A DNA stretch of 64,000 nt, from positions 42,285-106,284 of the forward strand of contig NZ_WHNX01000013.1 of NCBI RefSeq assembly GCF_009362815.1, written 5' to 3'. The notes under the pieces were generated by a model, which worked only from the letters and a program-made list of their open reading frames with translations, was not told where the DNA came from and made no database searches. Position 1 is the first letter of the stretch. The number at the start of each line of letters is the position of its first letter. Both the position numbers and the translations under genes were made by a program. The stretch is from Alkalibaculum sporogenes (lineage in GTDB: Bacteria; Bacillota; Clostridia; Eubacteriales; Alkalibacteraceae). This document shows positions 43,485 through 52,403 of this stretch, one piece after another.

Positions 43485-44036
43485 ATGAGTTATATACCAA
43501 GTTATGATCGTGCATTAGAAATACTAAAAACCTATAATACTGAAGAATTTCTTATAAAGCATGCTGAAACAGTTGCAGGTATAATGGGTTATTTTTCTAA
43601 AGAGTACGATCCTGAAAATGAAGAGATGTGGAAAGTAGTAGGGCTGTTACACGATTTAGATTTTGAAAAGTTTCCTGAAGAACATTGTATTAAGAGTCAA
43701 GAGATAATGAAGGAATTAGACCTAGATGAAAAAATTATTCATGCTACAGCAAGTCATGGATATAAGCTTACAGTAGACATTGAACCAATTCATAAGATGG
43801 AAAAGATCCTCTATGCAATTGACGAATTATCTGGTCTTATCGGCGCTGTAGCAATTATGAGGCCTTCAAAAAGTGTTGCAGATTTAGAACTAAAATCTGT
43901 GAAAAAGAAATATAAAACCTTGAATTTTGCTAAAGGTTGCTCTAGAGATGTCATAGAACGCGGTGCAAAGATGTTGGATATAGATCTAGATAGATTGATT
44001 ACTATGACTATTCATGCAATGAGAAGCCTAATCTAA
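43485..44036 (+). CDS. HDIG-type HD-domain hydrolase
   Basis: The 183-residue protein has an HD domain: the first histidine in FLIKHAETVAGIM near residue 24, the metal pair VVGLLHDLDFEKFPEEHC near 52 and later ASHGY near 88 and DELSGLIGA near 114. It resembles the short HDIG hydrolases common in anaerobes, whose substrates are unknown. GTG at 43476 overlaps the AAAGGTGA site, so ATG at 43485 is chosen. The small gene downstream may be co-transcribed. Confidence 0.85.
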   Translation: MSYIPSYDRALEILKTYNTEEFLIKHAETVAGIMGYFSKEYDPENEEMWKVVGLLHDLDFEKFPEEHCIKSQEIMKELDLDEKIIHATASHGYKLTVDIEPIHKMEKILYAIDELSGLIGAVAIMRPSKSVADLELKSVKKKYKTLNFAKGCSRDVIERGAKMLDIDLDRLITMTIHAMRSLI

Positions 44037-44071
44037 AGTATTTTTTAACTATTTTTTGTGAATATTGTTAG

Positions 44072-44368
44072 ATGATTGTATACAGTGTTAATAAAGGGGG
44101 AGTATACCTGAAAGTTAATGTTATAGAGAAAACATATCGTTCCTTTCATAAAGAAGATTTTGAGCATTACTTTTCTAATCGAGGAAAATGCAAAAATCCA
44201 GGTGTCTATATAGGTGACGGTTGGTTGGTATATCTAGGAGATGAAAGGAAAGAATTAGTTGGTCCAATGGAATTTATAACAATAACAATTACTATAGAAA
44301 TCTCAATTGATATACAAGAGGAATTCATAGCTGAACTTAGAAAATCTTTCCTAAAGGGTGGAGGTTAA
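44072..44368 (+). CDS. hypothetical small protein with an unusual start
   Basis: The frame encodes up to 98 residues, with a short beta-rich middle (GVYIGDGWLVYLGDERKELVGP) and a threonine/isoleucine repeat. No family recognised. The ATG at 44072 has no ribosome site, while a strong AAAGGGGGAG at 44093-44102 sits 5 bases before an in-frame CTG at 44108. The real protein is therefore probably 86 residues starting at that CTG. It lies 35 bases after the HD gene. Confidence 0.55.
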   Translation: MIVYSVNKGGVYLKVNVIEKTYRSFHKEDFEHYFSNRGKCKNPGVYIGDGWLVYLGDERKELVGPMEFITITITIEISIDIQEEFIAELRKSFLKGGG

Positions 44369-44382
44369 ATGCCGTGTAGATG

Positions 44383-44411
44383 ATAAGTTTTTCAATTGAA
44401 AAACTTATTTT
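44383..44411 (+). terminator. terminator after the small hypothetical gene
   Basis: A perfect 26-base palindrome (AAGTTTTTC/GAAAAACTT core) followed by TTTTC, 14 bases after the stop. Confidence 0.8.
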
Positions 44412-44570
44412 CATATGATATAATTATTATTTGATTTCATGTATTTGTTTCATATTATTTTAATAATATTAGTCATTGTTCTTCAAGATAAACTAGAATA
44501 ATCTATTTGATGGAATTAAATAATCACATATATTAAATGTATTAGATCTTGCTAATCATTAACAGGAATT

Positions 44571-44606
44571 GCCTTCCATTTAGTTTTTGCTCAAGGGAGG
44601 CTTTTA
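44571..44606 (+). terminator. hairpin in the leader region of the molybdenum hydroxylase operon
   Basis: GCCTTCC pairs with GGGAGGC (one G-T pair) across a 17-base T-rich loop, followed by TTTT. It lies 110 bases before the FAD-subunit gene, so it may be a leader terminator. The rest of the 346-base gap holds the 44383 terminator and nothing else I can name. Confidence 0.45.
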
Positions 44607-44714
44607 ATATTTACTAGATTAATTACTACTTCAGATTATTATATAGGATAGACTTTATACGAATATAAATTAATTAATATTTTTGCTCTATATACATAGT
44701 AAGGAGGAATTAAA

Positions 44715-45497
44715 GTGTTTACATTAAAAGATTATATAGTGCCAGAGAGTATTGAAGAAGCATCTCAATTGCTTAATCAAAATAGAAATAATGTAATATT
44801 AGGTGGCTTACTTTGGCTCAAAATGGGAAATAAAAATTACAATAAGGGTATAGATTTGTCTAAATTAGGTCTTAATACTATTATAGAGAATGAATCTTCT
44901 ATAGAAATAGGATGTATGGTGACACTTAGGCAAATTGAAATAAGTAAAGTCTTAAATACCTATTTTAACAGCTTATTAGTAAAATCTGTTAAAAATATTG
45001 TTGGCGTTCAATTTAGAAACTGTGCAACAGTTGGAGGAAGTGTATATTCAAGATTTGGATTCTCTGATCTATTAACGGCATTGCTAGCACTAGATACTCA
45101 TGTTCATTTATTTCATGGTGGTGTAATTCCATTAGAAGAATTTATAAATATGACTTACAAAAAAGATATACTAATCAAAATAATTATAAATAAGGATACA
45201 CGTAAAGCAAGCTATCAAAGCCATCGAAAATCTGCTACAGATTTACCTGTATTAGCTGTTGCAATCAGTAGATATAATAGTCATTGGAAAATATCTATAG
45301 GAGCTAGACCGAATAAAGCAATGATAGCCTTAAAATCGTCAGAATTGCTCTCGCATAGGCCAGATCAAATTGAATCTGCATGTAATCAAGCTGTAAGTGA
45401 AATGAAATTTGGCACAAACATTAGAGGTTCAGCTGAGTATAGACGTGAATTAGCAAAAGTACTCATCAGAAGAGGAGTAGAAGAAATATGCAGATAA
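44715..45497 (+). CDS. molybdenum hydroxylase FAD-binding subunit
   Basis: The 260-residue protein has the CoxM/XdhB-type FAD domain: LGGLLWLKMGN near residue 31 (the first FAD loop, diverged from the usual AGGTDL) and CATVGGSVYSRFGFSDLLTALLAL near 100. It passes electrons from the iron-sulfur subunit to an acceptor. It overlaps the next gene by 10 bases. GTG start follows AAGGAGG. The order FAD, FeS, Mo is that of the clostridial selenium-dependent hydroxylases. Confidence 0.9.
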   Translation: MFTLKDYIVPESIEEASQLLNQNRNNVILGGLLWLKMGNKNYNKGIDLSKLGLNTIIENESSIEIGCMVTLRQIEISKVLNTYFNSLLVKSVKNIVGVQFRNCATVGGSVYSRFGFSDLLTALLALDTHVHLFHGGVIPLEEFINMTYKKDILIKIIINKDTRKASYQSHRKSATDLPVLAVAISRYNSHWKISIGARPNKAMIALKSSELLSHRPDQIESACNQAVSEMKFGTNIRGSAEYRRELAKVLIRRGVEEICR

Positions 45498-45964
45498 AAT
45501 GCACTATAAATAATAGAATTTTTGTCGAAGATATACAAGTAGATATGCTTCTTATAGATTTCTTACGTCATTTAGGTTTTTTGAGTGTAAAACGAGGTTG
45601 TGATACTGCAAATTGTGGACTGTGTACTGTTTGGATAGATAATAAAACAGTATTATCATGCTCTATTTTAGCTGTAAGTGTTAACGAAAAACATGTTACG
45701 ACTTTAGAAGGAATACAAGACGAGGCCATAGAGTTTGGTAAATTTATTGCAAGTGAAGGTGCAGAACAATGTGGTTATTGTAGTCCAGGATTTATAATGA
45801 ACGTACTTGCCATGAAAAGAGAGTTGGTCAATCCAACGGAAGACTCTATAAAACATTACCTATCAGGAAATTTATGTCGTTGTACAGGATATATGGGGCA
45901 ATTAAGAGCAATAAAGAAATTTCTCAATGCTACAAGAGGAGGGTGCCTAAGTGAAAGTAGTTAA
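45488..45964 (+). CDS. molybdenum hydroxylase 2Fe-2S subunit
   Basis: The 158 residues hold two clusters: the plant-type ferredoxin motif KRGCDTANCGLCTVWI near residue 38 (with a fourth cysteine in LSCSIL) and the helical motif GAEQCGYCSPGFIM near 95 with CRCTGY near 132. It links the molybdenum centre to FAD. It overlaps both neighbours (10 and 14 bases). Confidence 0.95.
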   Translation: MQIKCTINNRIFVEDIQVDMLLIDFLRHLGFLSVKRGCDTANCGLCTVWIDNKTVLSCSILAVSVNEKHVTTLEGIQDEAIEFGKFIASEGAEQCGYCSPGFIMNVLAMKRELVNPTEDSIKHYLSGNLCRCTGYMGQLRAIKKFLNATRGGCLSESS

Positions 45965-48224
45965 CAAAGGTATAGATAAGTTAGATGCAATGAGCTTAGT
46001 TACAGGTAAACCAGTATATACTGATGATATAGCGCCAGAAAATTGTTTAATTGTAAAAGTCCTTAGAAGCCCTCATGCTTATGCTAAAATACTCAGTATA
46101 ATTATTGACAAAGCCCTAAAAGTCCCAGGAATAGAATGTATTCTAACATATCAAGATGTGCCTCAAAAAAGATTTACAATGGCAGGTCAATCCTATCCTG
46201 AACCAAGTCCATACGATAGGTTAATACTAGATGAATATGTAAGGTATGTTGGTGATCCAGTAGTAATCGTCGCAGGAGTTAATGTGAAAGCTGTAAATAA
46301 AGCATTGAAACTCATTAAAGTTAACTATGAAGTGCTAAAACCAATATTAAATATGGAAGAAGCTATTGATAATAGTATAGTAATACATTCAGAGGATGAT
46401 TATCATTTAAATTTTGATATTGGTAATGATGTTAAAAGAAATCTTTGTGCCTCGGGTAGTTTTAAAAGTGGAAATGTAGATGAAGAATTAAAATCTTGCC
46501 ATGTCGTAGTAGACGAACAGTACCATACTAAAGCAAACAACCAAGCTATGATGGAAACATTTAGTACATATACATATTTAGATTATAATGGTAGAGTAAA
46601 TATTATCACTTCTACACAAATTCCATTTCATGTAAGAAGAATAGTAGCTAAAGCTCTGGATATACCAAAAACTAAGGTAAGAGTTATTAAACCTAGAATA
46701 GGTGGGGGGTTTGGAGCAAAACAGACAGTTGTGAGCGAAATTTTCCCTGCTATTGTAACGATGAAAACTGGAAAACCTGCTAAAATGATATTTAACCGAT
46801 TCGAAACTTTTTGTGCATCTACAAGTAGACATGAGATGAAGATAAGGATCAAGCTTGGAGCAGATAAAGAGGGAAATATTAAAGCTATAAGTATTTACAC
46901 TCTTTCTAATACAGGGGCTTACGGAGAACATGGACCTACTACTGTAGGATTGTCCGGCCATAAAACTATGACTCTTTATAATAAAGCAAGTTCTTTTAAA
47001 TTTGATTACGATGTTGTCTATACGAATACAATGTCGGCAGGCGCATTTCGTGGTTATGGCGCTACACAAGGTGCATTTGCTCTTGAATCTGCTATCAATG
47101 AACTAGCAGTAAAACTAAATATGGATCCAATTGAGTTAAGACAAAAGAACCTACTTGAAGAAGGAGACATAATGACCACATATTATGGAGAAACTCTTAC
47201 AAGCTGTAATCTTGATAATTGTATAAATAAAGGTAAGGAACTAGTTGGTTGGAATGAAAAATATCCTTATAGACGTATCAGTGACAGTAAAGTTAGGTCT
47301 GTAGGGGTCGCAATAACTATGCAAGGTTCAGGTATATCAGGTATAGACATGGCATCTGTTCAAATTAGATTAAATGACGATGGATATTATACCCTTCTTA
47401 TTGGTGCTACTGATATGGGAACAGGTTGTGATACAATATTAGCACAAATGGCAGCAGAGTGTTTAGAGTGTAATATGGATCAAATAGTTGTAAATGGTGT
47501 AGATACAGATCAATCTCCTTATGATTCAGGTTCTTATGCTTCAAGTACTACCTACATAACAGGTATGTCTGTCGTTAAAGCTTGTAACAAACTAATAGAA
47601 CAAATGATAGTTGAGGCCTCTAAAATTTTAATAGTTCAGAAAGAAACTTTAGAATTTGATGGACAAAAAATATATAATAGCGAAAAAAGCATTACTTTAG
47701 ATAAGTTAGCTCAAAAACTAGTTGTAGGTGATGGAAACTATTTAATGGCAAATGCATCTCACTCAAGCCTTTCTTCACCTCCTCCATTTATGGCAGGTTT
47801 TGTTGAAATAGAGCTAGATACACAAACGGGAAAGATAGATATAATAGATTTTTTTGGTATTGTCGATTGTGGTACAACTATTAATCCCAAACTTGCAAAA
47901 ATACAAGTTGAAGGTGGTATAGTACAAGGTATTGGAATGGCACTATACGAAGAAGTGAGTTATAGTACGACAGGTAAGATGATGAATAATTCATTTATGC
48001 AGTATAAAATACCATCACGTCTTGATATAGGAAATATTCATGTAAATTTTGAAAGTAGTTACGAACCTACAGGACCTTTTGGTGCAAAATCTATTGGTGA
48101 GGTTGTTATAAATACTCCATGTCCAGCAATAGCTCATGCAGTTTACAATGCAGTAGGTGTGAACATCAGAAGTTTACCTATTACCTCAGAAAAAATCCTC
48201 TTATCAATAATAAATAGTCGGTGA
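45951..48224 (+). CDS. molybdenum hydroxylase molybdopterin-binding subunit
   Basis: The 757-residue protein has the a/b hammerhead start (TGKPVYTDDIAPE), the pterin contact RIGGGFGAKQTVVSEIF near residue 250, AGAFRGYGATQGAFALE near 365, and the C-terminal GPFGAKSIGEVVINTPCPA near 707 with the catalytic glutamate. This is the xanthine dehydrogenase superfamily; substrate (xanthine, nicotinate or another purine) cannot be told. The accessory genes downstream imply that the Mo centre carries a labile selenium rather than the usual sulfur. Confidence 0.92.
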   Translation: MKVVNKGIDKLDAMSLVTGKPVYTDDIAPENCLIVKVLRSPHAYAKILSIIIDKALKVPGIECILTYQDVPQKRFTMAGQSYPEPSPYDRLILDEYVRYVGDPVVIVAGVNVKAVNKALKLIKVNYEVLKPILNMEEAIDNSIVIHSEDDYHLNFDIGNDVKRNLCASGSFKSGNVDEELKSCHVVVDEQYHTKANNQAMMETFSTYTYLDYNGRVNIITSTQIPFHVRRIVAKALDIPKTKVRVIKPRIGGGFGAKQTVVSEIFPAIVTMKTGKPAKMIFNRFETFCASTSRHEMKIRIKLGADKEGNIKAISIYTLSNTGAYGEHGPTTVGLSGHKTMTLYNKASSFKFDYDVVYTNTMSAGAFRGYGATQGAFALESAINELAVKLNMDPIELRQKNLLEEGDIMTTYYGETLTSCNLDNCINKGKELVGWNEKYPYRRISDSKVRSVGVAITMQGSGISGIDMASVQIRLNDDGYYTLLIGATDMGTGCDTILAQMAAECLECNMDQIVVNGVDTDQSPYDSGSYASSTTYITGMSVVKACNKLIEQMIVEASKILIVQKETLEFDGQKIYNSEKSITLDKLAQKLVVGDGNYLMANASHSSLSSPPPFMAGFVEIELDTQTGKIDIIDFFGIVDCGTTINPKLAKIQVEGGIVQGIGMALYEEVSYSTTGKMMNNSFMQYKIPSRLDIGNIHVNFESSYEPTGPFGAKSIGEVVINTPCPAIAHAVYNAVGVNIRSLPITSEKILLSIINSR

Positions 48225-48228
48225 TTTA

Positions 48229-48993
48229 ATGAAACTATCTTGTTGTATTGATTTAAATGAAAAAGATATTATATCTATAGTAGGAGCTGGTGGCAAAACA
48301 TCTCTTATGTTTGAATTAGCACAAGAAATAAAAAAGCAAAAATCAAAGATTTTAACAACAACGACTACTAAAATTTATGTTCCTACTAAGGAAAAGTACG
48401 ATTATATTTTTTTAAATGATAAACTAATTTTTAAGAGTCTAATTAGTGATAAAAAAGGCATTTATGTATACGGAAAAACTATAAATACAGAAGGTAAAAT
48501 TATCGGATTATCCGAAGATCAATTAAATTCCGTTTTAGGCTATTTTGACTACATGCTTATAGAAGCTGATGGAGCTAATGAAAAATCTCTTAAAGGATGG
48601 AATTCTACTGAACCTGTTATATATAGTGCAACTACAAAAACAATTGGACTTCTAGATATTCAGTCATTAGGGATGACTATTTGTGAAAATAGTATTCATA
48701 GGTTTGAAGAATTTTGTAAAATTACTACTTCAAATAAAGGAGAAAAAATAACTCTAGATCATCTATTAAAACTTATTATACACCCTCAGGGATTATTTAA
48801 AAATTCTAAAGGGGAGAAAATATTGTTTATAAATAAAGCTGATAATTTACATCATTTAAATATGGCAATGCAATTAATAAATAGTAAAATAATCAGTTGT
48901 GCAAATATTGTAGATAAAATTATTGTTGGAAGTATTAAGAACAAGAATTACACTAACATTGGTTTAAATAAAGGAGTAGATACAGTATTATGA
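48229..48993 (+). CDS. yqeC: selenium-dependent molybdenum hydroxylase accessory protein YqeC
   Basis: The 254-residue protein begins with a P-loop-like IVGAGGKTSLMFELAQE near residue 17, then TTTTTKIYVPTKEKYD near 42 and EADGANEKSLKGWN near 112, the YqeC pattern. YqeC is tied by genomic context to selenium-dependent molybdenum hydroxylases and is presumed to help mature the cofactor. It sits 4 bases after the Mo subunit gene and overlaps the next start by 4 bases. Confidence 0.9.
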   Translation: MKLSCCIDLNEKDIISIVGAGGKTSLMFELAQEIKKQKSKILTTTTTKIYVPTKEKYDYIFLNDKLIFKSLISDKKGIYVYGKTINTEGKIIGLSEDQLNSVLGYFDYMLIEADGANEKSLKGWNSTEPVIYSATTKTIGLLDIQSLGMTICENSIHRFEEFCKITTSNKGEKITLDHLLKLIIHPQGLFKNSKGEKILFINKADNLHHLNMAMQLINSKIISCANIVDKIIVGSIKNKNYTNIGLNKGVDTVL

Positions 48994-49577
48994 TCAGCGC
49001 TATCATAATGGCATCAGGTTTTTCTAAAAGAATGAAGAAAAATAAGCTTTTTTTGGAGTATAAAGGCAAAACATTGATTCAACGAACAATTGATACAGTC
49101 TTAGAATGTGACTTTTCACAGATTATTTTAGTTGCAAGAGAAAATAAAATATTAGAATTAGGTGAAAAAAGTGGGTTAATTACAGTAGAAAATAAAAATG
49201 CACATTTAGGTATTAGCGAATCTATTAAGTTAGGACTATCATATACTGATAAATGTGATGGGTACATATTTTTCACAGTCGATCAACCACTAGTAAATGA
49301 AACTATCATTAAATCACTATTGCATTTATTCGATGAGTCTAAAAAACATATTATTGTTCCAAAATACAAAGGAATAAAGGGAAGTCCAGTTATTTTTCCA
49401 GAAAAATTTAAAAAAGATTTAATGAAACTCGAAGGAGATATAGGTGGAAAAGTAATTATAAGAAAAAACTTTGAACAAGTACGTTTCTTAGAAATTGAAG
49501 ATGAGAGAATTATATTTGATATAGATACTAAAGAAGATTATGAAAAAATACTAGATTGGGACGGTCAACATATATGA
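48990..49577 (+). CDS. MocA-like molybdenum cofactor nucleotidyltransferase
   Basis: The 195 residues begin ISAIIMASGFSKRMKKNKLFL, the nucleotidyltransferase loop of MobA/MocA/GlmU-type enzymes, with FTVDQPLVNE near residue 93 and GSPVIFP near 132. MocA attaches CMP to molybdopterin to give the MCD form used by xanthine-dehydrogenase-type enzymes. Four-base overlaps with yqeC and yqeB show a tightly coupled operon. Confidence 0.88.
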   Translation: MISAIIMASGFSKRMKKNKLFLEYKGKTLIQRTIDTVLECDFSQIILVARENKILELGEKSGLITVENKNAHLGISESIKLGLSYTDKCDGYIFFTVDQPLVNETIIKSLLHLFDESKKHIIVPKYKGIKGSPVIFPEKFKKDLMKLEGDIGGKVIIRKNFEQVRFLEIEDERIIFDIDTKEDYEKILDWDGQHI

Positions 49578-50377
49578 TTTTGAATGATATTGTTATAGTG
49601 AGGGGTGGCGGAGATTTAGCTTCAGGGGTAGTTCAAAAACTGTATAGGTGCGGTTTTAAGGTATTAATTTTAGAGATACAAAATCCATCCTCTATTAGGA
49701 GAAGGACTTCATTTAGCGAAGCTATCTATAATAGACAGGTAAAAATTGAGGGTATCACAGCAGTTTATGTAAATTGCCTAGATCACATAAATGAAGCATG
49801 GTCTAACAAGAATATACCAGTAATTATCGACCCAAATGGAAAATATATTAGTCTTTTACAACCTAATATAGTAGTAGATGCCATTGTTGCTAAAAAAAAT
49901 CTTGGAATGAAAATAGATTTAGCCCCTATAACTATTGCCCTTGGTCCTGGATTTACAGCTGGAAAAGATGTAGATATAGTAATTGAAACATCCAGAGGAC
50001 ATGATTTAGGTAGGTTGATTTTTAAAGGTGAGGCTAAGAAAGACACGGGTATCCCTGGTGTGATTGGTGGATATTCTATAGAAAGAGTTGTTTATTCGCC
50101 ATGTAATGGCAAAATAGAAAATTTAAAAGATATAGGTGAAACTGTTGATAAAGATGAAATAATAGCATATGTGGGAGATAAACCTGTAATAACAGAAATC
50201 TCTGGACTTTTGAGGGGAATTATCAAAAATGGTAGTTTAGTCACAGCAGGATTAAAAATAGCAGATATAGATCCTAGAATTACTGAAAAGGATAATTGTT
50301 ATACGATTTCTGATAAATCAAGAAATATTGCAGGTGGAGTTTTAGAAGCAATATACTATATGACAACTATTGACTAA
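49574..50377 (+). CDS. yqeB: selenium-dependent molybdenum hydroxylase system protein YqeB (EF2563 type)
   Basis: The 267-residue protein starts MILNDIVIVRGGGDLASGVVQKL, the YqeB signature, and carries LGPGFTAGKDVDIVIETSRGH near residue 129 and a biotinyl/lipoyl-like C-terminal half (GETVDKDEIIAYVG). It is a genomic marker for selenium-dependent molybdenum hydroxylases. Another in-frame TTG is at 49556, but ATG at 49574 overlaps the previous stop as ATGA and gives the family start. Confidence 0.9.
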   Translation: MILNDIVIVRGGGDLASGVVQKLYRCGFKVLILEIQNPSSIRRRTSFSEAIYNRQVKIEGITAVYVNCLDHINEAWSNKNIPVIIDPNGKYISLLQPNIVVDAIVAKKNLGMKIDLAPITIALGPGFTAGKDVDIVIETSRGHDLGRLIFKGEAKKDTGIPGVIGGYSIERVVYSPCNGKIENLKDIGETVDKDEIIAYVGDKPVITEISGLLRGIIKNGSLVTAGLKIADIDPRITEKDNCYTISDKSRNIAGGVLEAIYYMTTID

Positions 50378-50533
50378 AAAATTAACATTTATAATAAATA
50401 GTCTTAATGATAATAATAAGTGTATAGTTCACTTACTAGTAATAATCTTAGCTGTAAATTTTTGGATAAATAAACTATTGAAAGAGGTTTTACTTAGTAA
50501 ATTCAAATCTAAAAGTAAAGCTAATAGGTATTT

Positions 50534-51085
50534 ATGAATAATAAAAGCGAGTTAGAAAAAATATTGACTGTTGGTATAAACGGTGCTCCAGAGTTTAAAT
50601 ACGAAGAAAAAATTCTGTACTTAGGAGAATTTAGAGAGCGAGTAATTAGATTGCTGACAAAGAAACAAGTTGAAGATCCTATAGTGTATCCTGAGATAAT
50701 TGAATCTTTAAATGACAAAAGAGTATCAAAAATTGTGATTAATGGCGACATTAACAGTCGTTTCTCACAAAAATATGAAAAGTTAGCTCTAAAATCTGGT
50801 AGAAGGTACACAGTAGTAAACAATCCAGATTTTAAGGGAGAAACTGGGCTGATAGTAGTAAGTAACAATGCAGTGCACATTAAAAATATAAGTGTAATTG
50901 ACAGAGAAGTACGTTTAAAAAACATGGGTCTTTCTGAGTCTTTAATTAATGCAGCAGGTAACAAAGTATGTTCAAATTGCTTAGAAAAAATCGTTAATGC
51001 AAATCCTAATGAAGCTAAAAACTACAAAAGTCTTTCATTGTTAAGTAGGGTTTTAGGGGAGCATTGTAAAGCATGTGGGAGATAA
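50534..51085 (+). CDS. YueI (DUF1694) family protein with added C-terminal zinc-ribbon-like cysteines
   Basis: The 183 residues begin with the YueI pattern: GINGAPEFKYEEKILYLGEFRERV near residue 14, VYPEIIESL near 50 and VNNPDFKGETGLIVVS near 95. About 60 extra residues follow with CSNC near 143 and CKAC near 179, which could bind zinc. YueI has no proven function. It lies 156 bases after yqeB, without a terminator in between. No strong ribosome site is visible (TAGGT only). Confidence 0.8.
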   Translation: MNNKSELEKILTVGINGAPEFKYEEKILYLGEFRERVIRLLTKKQVEDPIVYPEIIESLNDKRVSKIVINGDINSRFSQKYEKLALKSGRRYTVVNNPDFKGETGLIVVSNNAVHIKNISVIDREVRLKNMGLSESLINAAGNKVCSNCLEKIVNANPNEAKNYKSLSLLSRVLGEHCKACGR

Positions 51086-51088
51086 TAC

Positions 51089-52216
51089 TTAGTTGCTTTT
51101 ATAATCTGACATTAATAGTTTTACTACCCCATTGTAACTTTGAACGCCTTGTTTTTGATTGTTAGATTTAAGGTATGTATCATTCATAGTAGTTACTATT
51201 TTTTTTGAACTGCTTTCTTTTGATTTCCAAAAACTATTACTATTATTAATATCTCTTTTAACACTATCACTCATTTTAGAAAAAAGTTCAATATGTAAAT
51301 CTTGATCTTCTTTGTAAATATCATTCATTATGTATTGAATTGCTAAGTAATAACCTGAATATTGGAAATTCTTATCAGGATTATTTATATTAGCTTTATA
51401 TGCAATAAAGTTTGCCTCATCCTCTTTAGCAAAACCACGCTGATGTGCTATTTCATGACTAATTGTGGAAAGTAGATCTTGAATAGGAATATTAGTATTT
51501 ATATTTGGTTCAGAAGTATAAGCAAAAAATATGCCCATTATACCAGTGTAACTCATCCATTCAGAAAATAAAATTGGCTTAACCTGACCATAATTTCCAC
51601 CTAAATTTAATGTTCCTACTTTAAAATCTTCAAAGCCTTTTTGTGCTTGTCGGCTTAATTGTGTAAAGTCCTCCTCAATAAGTAATATTCCATCGATATC
51701 TTCACTTAAATTCTCTCTAATTATATTCATATTATTAATAATTTCAAGTGATAAAGTTTCTAAATCTTCTATTGTTCCACTATCTTTGTTCATATTAGCT
51801 AAATCTATATAATCTGGTCTAAAATAATTAAATCCCCATAAAAAATAAAAGAGAATATATACAAGTGCCAATGATCTCAATATATAGTTTATAATAAAGA
51901 TTTTATTATTTATATATATTTTAGGATTAAAAAGTAAAAGTAATATCATTACAATTATTAATAAAAACAACATTATGATCAGAATTTCTGTCAAAGAAAT
52001 AGGAATTATATTGCTAATAAAACCTATAAATTTTGCTATATACGGATATAAAGTAGAGGAAAAAAGTTTTTCTACCATTTCAGCATCTAAGGGTGCTAAT
52101 CTCGTTAATATAAAAGTAATAAAAGCTATTGAAATATAAATCAATGTACCTCTCCATATTCCACTTATTGATCTAGCTTGTTGTTTAGAATTAAGCTTAA
52201 TATCTGTTGCTTCCAT
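51089..52216 (-). CDS. DUF3810 membrane metallopeptidase-like protein
   Basis: The 375-residue protein has three N-terminal membrane helices (about residues 24-45, 68-92 and 108-127) and then an extracellular or luminal domain with the zincin motif STISHEIAHQRGFAKEDEANFIAY near residue 245 (HExxH plus downstream E). This fits DUF3810. A protease role is likely from the motif; its target is unknown. It is convergent with yueI, 3 bases between stops. Confidence 0.85.
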   Translation of the reverse strand: MEATDIKLNSKQQARSISGIWRGTLIYISIAFITFILTRLAPLDAEMVEKLFSSTLYPYIAKFIGFISNIIPISLTEILIIMLFLLIIVMILLLLFNPKIYINNKIFIINYILRSLALVYILFYFLWGFNYFRPDYIDLANMNKDSGTIEDLETLSLEIINNMNIIRENLSEDIDGILLIEEDFTQLSRQAQKGFEDFKVGTLNLGGNYGQVKPILFSEWMSYTGIMGIFFAYTSEPNINTNIPIQDLLSTISHEIAHQRGFAKEDEANFIAYKANINNPDKNFQYSGYYLAIQYIMNDIYKEDQDLHIELFSKMSDSVKRDINNSNSFWKSKESSSKKIVTTMNDTYLKSNNQKQGVQSYNGVVKLLMSDYKSN

Positions 52217-52356
52217 GTCATAATCACCCCTTTATACCCTACATTATATAACATATTAAATCTCAATAATATTGCCAATTTCAACCTAGTGGTATGCTAG
52301 TGGTATGAAAGAAATAGTAATGATAAATTTAATAAGCATAAGCACCATCCTAAATA

Positions 52357-52393
52357 AAAAATCAGCAACCATTTAATGTGGTTACTGATTTTT
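52357..52393 (-). terminator. terminator after the encapsulin gene
   Basis: AAAAATCAG plus AACCA pair with TGGTT plus CTGATTTTT (one bulge pair), 10 bases after the encapsulin stop on the - strand, followed by a T tract in that direction. Confidence 0.8.
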
Positions 52394-52403
52394 ATTTTAA
52401 TTG

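Noticed and set aside
44715..48224. Selenocysteine (UGA recoding) in the molybdenum hydroxylase subunits
   Set aside because: All three frames are complete without in-frame TGA. Selenium in this enzyme class is a labile ligand, not selenocysteine.
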